A DNA stretch of 64,000 nucleotides from Raphanus sativus (lineage: Eukaryota; Streptophyta; Magnoliopsida; Brassicales; Brassicaceae). This document shows, in pieces, positions 59,009 through 64,000 of this stretch. Numbering within the stretch: the stretch's first letter is position 1; each line of letters opens with the position of its first letter. The translations under genes and the position numbers were made by a program. The stretch covers positions 8,804,001-8,868,000 of the forward strand of contig NC_079516.1 in the NCBI RefSeq assembly GCF_000801105.2, in the 5' to 3' direction. The notes below the pieces were generated by a model that saw only the letters and a program-made list of their open reading frames with translations, was not told the DNA's origin and searched no databases.

Positions 59009-60065
59009 TTAAGTGATAGATGCAGTTTGGTTCTTGTTATGTAAACAAGATGCCCGGAGACAAAAAGATTCAGCCTTAGAAATGAAAATGCACTCATCTC
59101 CGAAGTCTTTAGTATAGACAGCGTTTCCTTCGTCTATTCTCAACACAAGGAATATGTCTTGTGGGTTGATATCTTTAGACCATTTCACAAGAAAAGTCTC
59201 GCCTGTGTGTGAAGACTCCACCAAGTAGTGCTTCCATCCTGCAAGACCAGTCCGTGTACTTCCAGTCGAACTTTCTCAGAAACTCTTTGTCGAAAAACGT
59301 GCCCGTGCTCTTTACATACAGGTCTTCAAACACGCGTTGTTTCGGGTACGACAGCATCTGAATCTTTGGTTCGGTCACGTGTCTCCCAAGATCACAAGAT
59401 GCAGTGTAGTTTCCTCCAGAAGCTGGCATGGAGAACATCCCATCTCTCTTGGAGTACATTACATGGGAGGAGAAGAAGCTGGGGTCTGTGATTCTGATGT
59501 TGCTCCACTTGCAATCTCTATGAGCAGGCCTACACAAGCTTAGCTGAGGTCCCAAGAACTTTACAGCCACGATGCAGTCTTCATCCTCGTCGGGAGAAGA
59601 AGAGGACATGGCTACGTTGGTTACGATTTGGGTTTGGCAATGGGGTAGAGTTACAAGTGGAGGCAAAGGAATGCGTTTTGGGTCTGTATACGATGCATAG
59701 GGGTCTAGGTCATCTTGAAGACACACAACCCCGTTTTTTAAAGTTGCTACCCAGCCGTGGGATGCTCCTATGGTTCCCATCTCTTTTACTAACTCCATAG
59801 GCACCTTCTTTTGTGTGCAGTCGATCAATTTGTCAACATAGCTGTAGATAGCTAGATATCCAACGTCGCCATCTCTCTGAGTAGTTCCACAAGGTGTTAC
59901 TTTGAAGATGCAATTAGAGAAGCTCCGGGAAGAAACGGTGAGGTGGCTTACTCGGATGAGGGATAGTTTCGATAGCTTGAGCTGCCTGATCAGAAAATGA
60001 GACATGGCTGCTTTTTTTTCTTCTTTTGCTTCGTCATACGTTAAATATAAACCCTTAGCCTCCAA
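59009..60065 (-). pseudogene. DUF295 protein gene, frameshifted
   Basis: A Brassicaceae-type DUF295 protein (the organellar DUF295 class, expanded and of unknown biochemical role). The likely start is at 60005 (MSHFLIRQLKLSKLSL, basic and serine-rich like a mitochondrial targeting peptide); an upstream in-frame ATG at 60065 would add 20 residues. Hallmarks in order: CIFKVTPCGTTQRDGDVGYL, KKVPMELV, GASHGWVATL, QDDLDPYAS, PKRIPLPPLVTLPHCQTQIV, NVAMSSSSPDEDEDC and VAVKFLGPQLSLCRPA. Near 59222 the frame shifts by one, and the family's ending (VESSHTGETFLVKW ... EGNAVYTKDFGDECIFISKA) continues in another frame to 59009. The family's usual last roughly 20 residues are missing. Probably a recent pseudogene. 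It is present only in the B copy. Confidence 0.8.
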
Positions 60066-61204
60066 AATCTTATTTTCCTATTGTTACTCTAACAATAATC
60101 AAAGCGAATATTCCTTTCATTCCTTATAAAATATACTGTATCTATATATGGATTGAATCATATAGTATCTTTTTAAAGGGAAAGAACTTAAATCAATTAA
60201 TTACATTATATTTCCTCCAAAACAAACGAAATCATTAAACATGAAAGCTAATATTAAATTATAATTTTATTATCACAATTATAATTTTTCCTAATATTAA
60301 ATTTGCTTTAAAATTTTATGTTTTTATGTTTGTGGAGTTTAATATAACCATAATCAAAATACCAAAGTAGATATGAATTCTTATTTTTAGATTATTTAAA
60401 ATAAATTTTAGTTTACCTTTCAATAAATCTAAGATATAAAATTATTTAGAATTTATAAAATATTTTAATTATTGTAAATATTGATATGTTTTCATAAGCT
60501 TCCAAAAATGTATGAGTTACTTATGTATGTATTTTCCTCTTGATCATCCTTTTATTTTCTAATATATATATTTTTTAAAAATGAACATATAATTTGATAA
60601 ATATTATGATCCTACATGCACATTAAATTAAATGATAAATAAAATTAATTTGATTTAACTTAATTAGATATGTAAAATATTATATATTAATTATCAATTG
60701 GATTTTTGCCAAACCAAGCCTTGATACTTAATGTATTAGTCCGGCCACGTAAACCATAAAAATAAAAATAATTATATTTCAGTTTGAATTTGAAAGAATA
60801 TATGTAACTCAATATATACTCACAATATGAGTGATTCGACTAATCAACATTATATCTAAAGTAATAGATTATATTAAAATTAAAGAAGACAACAACCAAC
60901 CAAAATGCAAATAAAAAAAATAATCAAAATTTTAATATATTTTGAATAAAAAATATTATAGTCGAATTCAGAGAAATAAACGTAATCTAATATATCTAAA
61001 TGATAATTAAATCGACTGTAAAAAAATCGACTAGATATAATATATCTAAAATCATAGTGTAATTAAAGTAATGTGATATTATTAATATAAATTATGCATA
61101 CAAATTATAAATTAATGTAAAACTAAAGTATATAGCAGTCACTTATAATAATATATTTATTTTATAAATATTTATATCCATGCATGAGTACGGAAAATCA
61201 CCTA
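60066..61204 (+). mobile_element. AT-rich DNA ending in a Helitron 3' terminus
   Basis: The right end is an imperfect hairpin ccatgc/gtacgg (about 61177-61192), then aaaatcac and CTAG ending near 61204, followed by T. The tail resembles the Helitron at 29982. The 5' end was not found; the element may extend left and include the DUF295 remnant. Block B2 starts immediately to the right. Confidence 0.5.
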
Positions 61205-63370
61205 GTTATTCTTAATTTCTCTGTTTTGTTATGAGTTCCTTGTTTGGGGAATGATTTAATTGTATTGATATTTGTAGTTTCCCCTTGGTCAGTGGCCAGG
61301 GCCATGCTTTCCCTGTATTTAGGATTTTGTTTTGGGATGTTTGGAATCTGCAGACTCTTTATTCCACCATTGAATCTTATCTTATAATCTGTCTAGTCTG
61401 ATTGAACCAAAGAGAAAAAACAGAAACCTCAAAACGTAAAAGATGTCGTAGAGCTAAGAAAGACTCAAGACACAAGTTAAGATTTGTTGGACAACGAAAG
61501 CTCAATTTACAAGCAATATAGATTTTGTAAAATTTCCCATAATCTATATAGTATGGTGTATACAAAAAAGAAAAGTACTTACACAACAAAAGGGAAAATC
61601 AAAAACAAAAATAAAATGTCGAATATCCTTTTTTGAGCAAAAAGGGTGAATATCTATAAATTCAACTTCAGGACTTTTTCTTTTTTTGATCAACACAATT
61701 TCTGGACTACAAAACAGTAAATTTATTTACAATAAAAAAAAAAAAAGAAACGGCGTTACTCTCTCTCTTTCTCTCCACGCCTCTCTATATAATATAAGCT
61801 TCAATCGCGAAAATCACTGAAAACGCTCCTTCTTCTGCGCCTGAGCGCCTGAGCACCTGAGCAAAAAAATAAATCAGGGTTTTCTTTTTTGCGATTGGTT
61901 CCGATCGATGGCGAAAAGACTATTCGCGGTGCTCGAGTGCCAATCATTACTAGAGAATCTATCTCCCTTCGTCGATACCAAACGCCCACGAAACTCCCCC
62001 GACGCCGACGCCGAGAGTCCACCAACATGTCTATCTCCCAACTCGGTGATCGGATTCCCGGAGCTGTCCGAAGAGCCGAGGAGCGGTTCGGATCGGAGCG
62101 TTCTGTGCAGGCTGTGCGTTCGGTTACCTGACGGGAGGAAAGTGCAGAGGAACTTCCTCAGATCGGAGTCTGTCCAGCTTCTCTGGTCGTTTTGCTATTC
62201 GTTGATTGGTGAATCGGAGAGGAGGGAGAGGTGTTTCAAGCTGATCCAAGCGGTTCCTGGGGATTACAGGAGTCTTTATTACGGATCCGAGACGAGTTTT
62301 GATGAGTCTGGGCTTGATAACTCGTTGATCTCTGTGGTTTGGGTGTGAATAAATTATCTGTTTGTTAGTTTTCTCTTTGGTTTGAACAGTTTATATGGTC
62401 AGATCATAACTTTGTTTACTAAGTTAATTTTATTATCCAAAGTCTTCTGCTTTAAGAAGATATATATGAGTCTTGTCTCTGTTTCTATGTTGTTTTGTCG
62501 TTCTACTCAAGTCTTTGGCTTATGCTTCCTTGCCATCTCTTGCCGTTGCTCCTCTCCATCAGAAATATCATGATTGATTGTTTTGTATCATTGCTTTTGT
62601 GTTGTGCGGTCAGCCATTGGATTGAAAGATTGTTTTGCACAAGATTGCTCTTTGTACATTTGCGGGAGGATTTGGGCGCTATGGCTCCTTTCCTATTGTA
62701 GCAGGTTTTAAGATTACTATTTGCGCACTAGTTGCGGTACCAATGACAGGCATTTTTTTTTTTTTGAACACATATCAATGACAGGCATTAGATTTGTCAT
62801 TCCATTGCTTATAGGCAATGTAATTGAGATATGGACGACTTATTTTTCTTTCTTTTTCTTGAAATGATTGCTTCTGTCTTCTTGTCTTCTGCTTTTATGT
62901 TTTTTGGCATATTTTCTATAGCAGCTGATAATATTCTTTTGTAAAAACATTTTTTTACTTTTGTGGGGAATATCATTTACAAAATCTTATTTTGACAAAA
63001 AAATGACCAGATAGATTAATAAATAAGCTTATATTTTGAAAAGCTCTATGAGTTATTCAAAAGTTTCAATAAAATCAACACTTTCCAAAATTGTTATCAG
63101 CGATTAGATATCCCATCCCCTAGTCTATATTTGAGAAGTGATTTGCCACATGTATTCCCTACAATCGTTTTCACAAAAAAAATTGTGACGTGGCTATTAA
63201 GATTGATGACATGTCATATGGTTAAATATGACATGGAAAATTACATTTAATGCTGATATATATTTTTGGAAATCTTTTTAAAATATGGCAATAACTCATA
63301 TATTACATTTAATATTGATTTATATTTTTGGTAAACTTTGTAGAATATGGTAATAACTCATAAATCATCA
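61205..63370 (+). repeat. Segmental duplication block B2 (pairs with about 33195-33230 plus 36913-39065)
   Basis: Continuous across the point where copy A carries the copia element: tgttatgagttccttgttt at about 61227 is the unoccupied target site. It is more diverged from A2 than B1 is from A1. It ends inside the shared Helitron 5' region. Confidence 0.9.
61908..62348 (+). CDS. Small UBX-domain protein, copy B
   Basis: 146 residues, single exon, same architecture as copy A (disordered N-terminus, UBX-like C-terminal half with CRLCVRLPDGRKVQRNF). I count six nucleotide differences in 441. These change residues in the S(V)(L)C segment before the UBX domain and Gly to Asp in the TSF(D)ESG loop near the C-terminus. 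The leader CT tract is shorter than in copy A. The frame is intact, so it is probably functional if real. Confidence 0.8.
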   Translation: MAKRLFAVLECQSLLENLSPFVDTKRPRNSPDADAESPPTCLSPNSVIGFPELSEEPRSGSDRSVLCRLCVRLPDGRKVQRNFLRSESVQLLWSFCYSLIGESERRERCFKLIQAVPGDYRSLYYGSETSFDESGLDNSLISVVWV

Positions 63371-63372
63371 CT
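63124..63372 (+). mobile_element. 5' part of the duplicated Helitron, cut short
   Basis: tctatatttgagaagtgatt at 63124 matches the Helitron start at 38815. Homology to copy A ends near 63372, where about 25 bp of unmatched DNA lead into copia sequence. Confidence 0.7.
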
Positions 63373-63397
63373 ATCATAAATAATATGATTTATATTT

Positions 63398-64000
63398 AAG
63401 GTGGAGGATGTTTCGCATATCTATCCGGTGTTGTATGTAGATATCAAGATGATAGTTGTCAAGAAAATGTGTGATGTTCAGAAGTTGAAAGAGCTACTGA
63501 ATTCTGAATGTAAGACTTTCTGGTACCTCAAGGGTACATCTGAGATTGGTTTTGTTTATGGAGACAAGACAAGGGAAATCGATCGACACCAGCACTTATG
63601 CATCGTTCGATACGACAGTTTCAGAGACGCAAGATGATTGGCCAAAAGAGGTCAATCTGGTACCTTAAAGGTACATCTGATGTTGATCTTGTCTATGAAG
63701 ACAAGGATCTGAGCCTGGTTATAGGCTATTCTGATTGGTATTATGCAGGAGATGTGGACAGTAGGAGATATATGATTGGTTATGTATTTACTCTGGGTGG
63801 TTCTGTTGTGAGCTGGAAGGCGACTTTGCAGTCGACGGTGACTGTGTCTACTACTGAGGCAGAGTACATGGCATTGACAGAAGCTGTTAAGGAGGCGATA
63901 TGGTTGAGAGGACTGGTCAGTGATCTTAGTCTTCATCATGATCAGGTTACTGTGTTCTGTGATAGCTTGAGTGCTATCTGTTTAGCCAAGGATCAGGTTC
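63398..64000 (+). mobile_element. 5'-truncated copia fragment (RT tail and RNase H)
   Basis: 603 bp up to the window end match 35591-36193 with no indel and no difference that I could see. It contains the same defective YVDI reverse transcriptase remnant and RNase H motifs (GYSDWYYAGD, STTEAEYMAL). No 5' LTR, gag or protease precedes it. It may continue to a 3' LTR beyond the window. Confidence 0.9.

Overview
This is plant nuclear DNA, almost certainly from a Brassicaceae species and probably Brassica or a close relative. The evidence is AT-rich intergenic DNA, short GT-AG introns, protein sequences very close to Arabidopsis, and repeats with Brassicaceae-type Helitron ends. From memory, the single-copy genes keep the order of an Arabidopsis chromosome 3 interval near At3g23560-At3g23620: a MATE/ALF5-like fragment, MED33A/RFR1, a dienelactone-hydrolase-like gene, a small UBX protein, DsPTP1 phosphatase, then RPF2 (Brix). 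An F-box pair, a dead receptor-like kinase, an SDR and a DUF295 gene sit among them and are not part of the run I remember.

Layout. 1-6.4 kb: two related minus-strand Helitrons on either side of a truncated MATE first exon, a short perfect inverted repeat, then a 1.05-kb foldback Mutator-like element ending about 300 bp before MED33A. 6.7-11.7 kb: intact 12-exon MED33A. 12-20 kb: two same-strand F-box genes that share a nearly identical internal tract, with Helitron debris and a kinase pseudogene between them. 20.8-25.3 kb: three tandem copies of a 1.5-kb unit. 25.6-39 kb: dienelactone hydrolase A, nested Helitrons, a defective Ty1/copia element with LTRs and a 5-bp target duplication, and UBX gene A. 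38.8-46.2 kb: a Helitron with a doubled tail, DsPTP1 (apparent start codon split by an intron), an SDR and RPF2. 46-55 kb: repeats only, including a SINE, a hAT element with a Stowaway-like MITE inside it, and a 100-N gap. 55-64 kb: second copies of the hydrolase and UBX segments in the same order. These lack the complete copia element (the empty site is visible), carry a DUF295 gene remnant, and end in a truncated piece of the same copia element.

The clearest biology is housekeeping: transcription (MED33A, linked to phenylpropanoid control), 60S ribosome assembly (RPF2), MAPK dephosphorylation (DsPTP1) and a UBX adaptor. The most notable structural features are the A/B segmental duplication with an empty retrotransposon site beside an assembly gap, the F-box conversion-like tract, the split start codon, and several transposons whose boundaries and target duplications can be read directly. 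I found no prokaryote-type system, CRISPR array, rRNA or canonical tRNA gene. Exon boundaries come from splice signals and reading frame only, and Arabidopsis comparisons are from memory.
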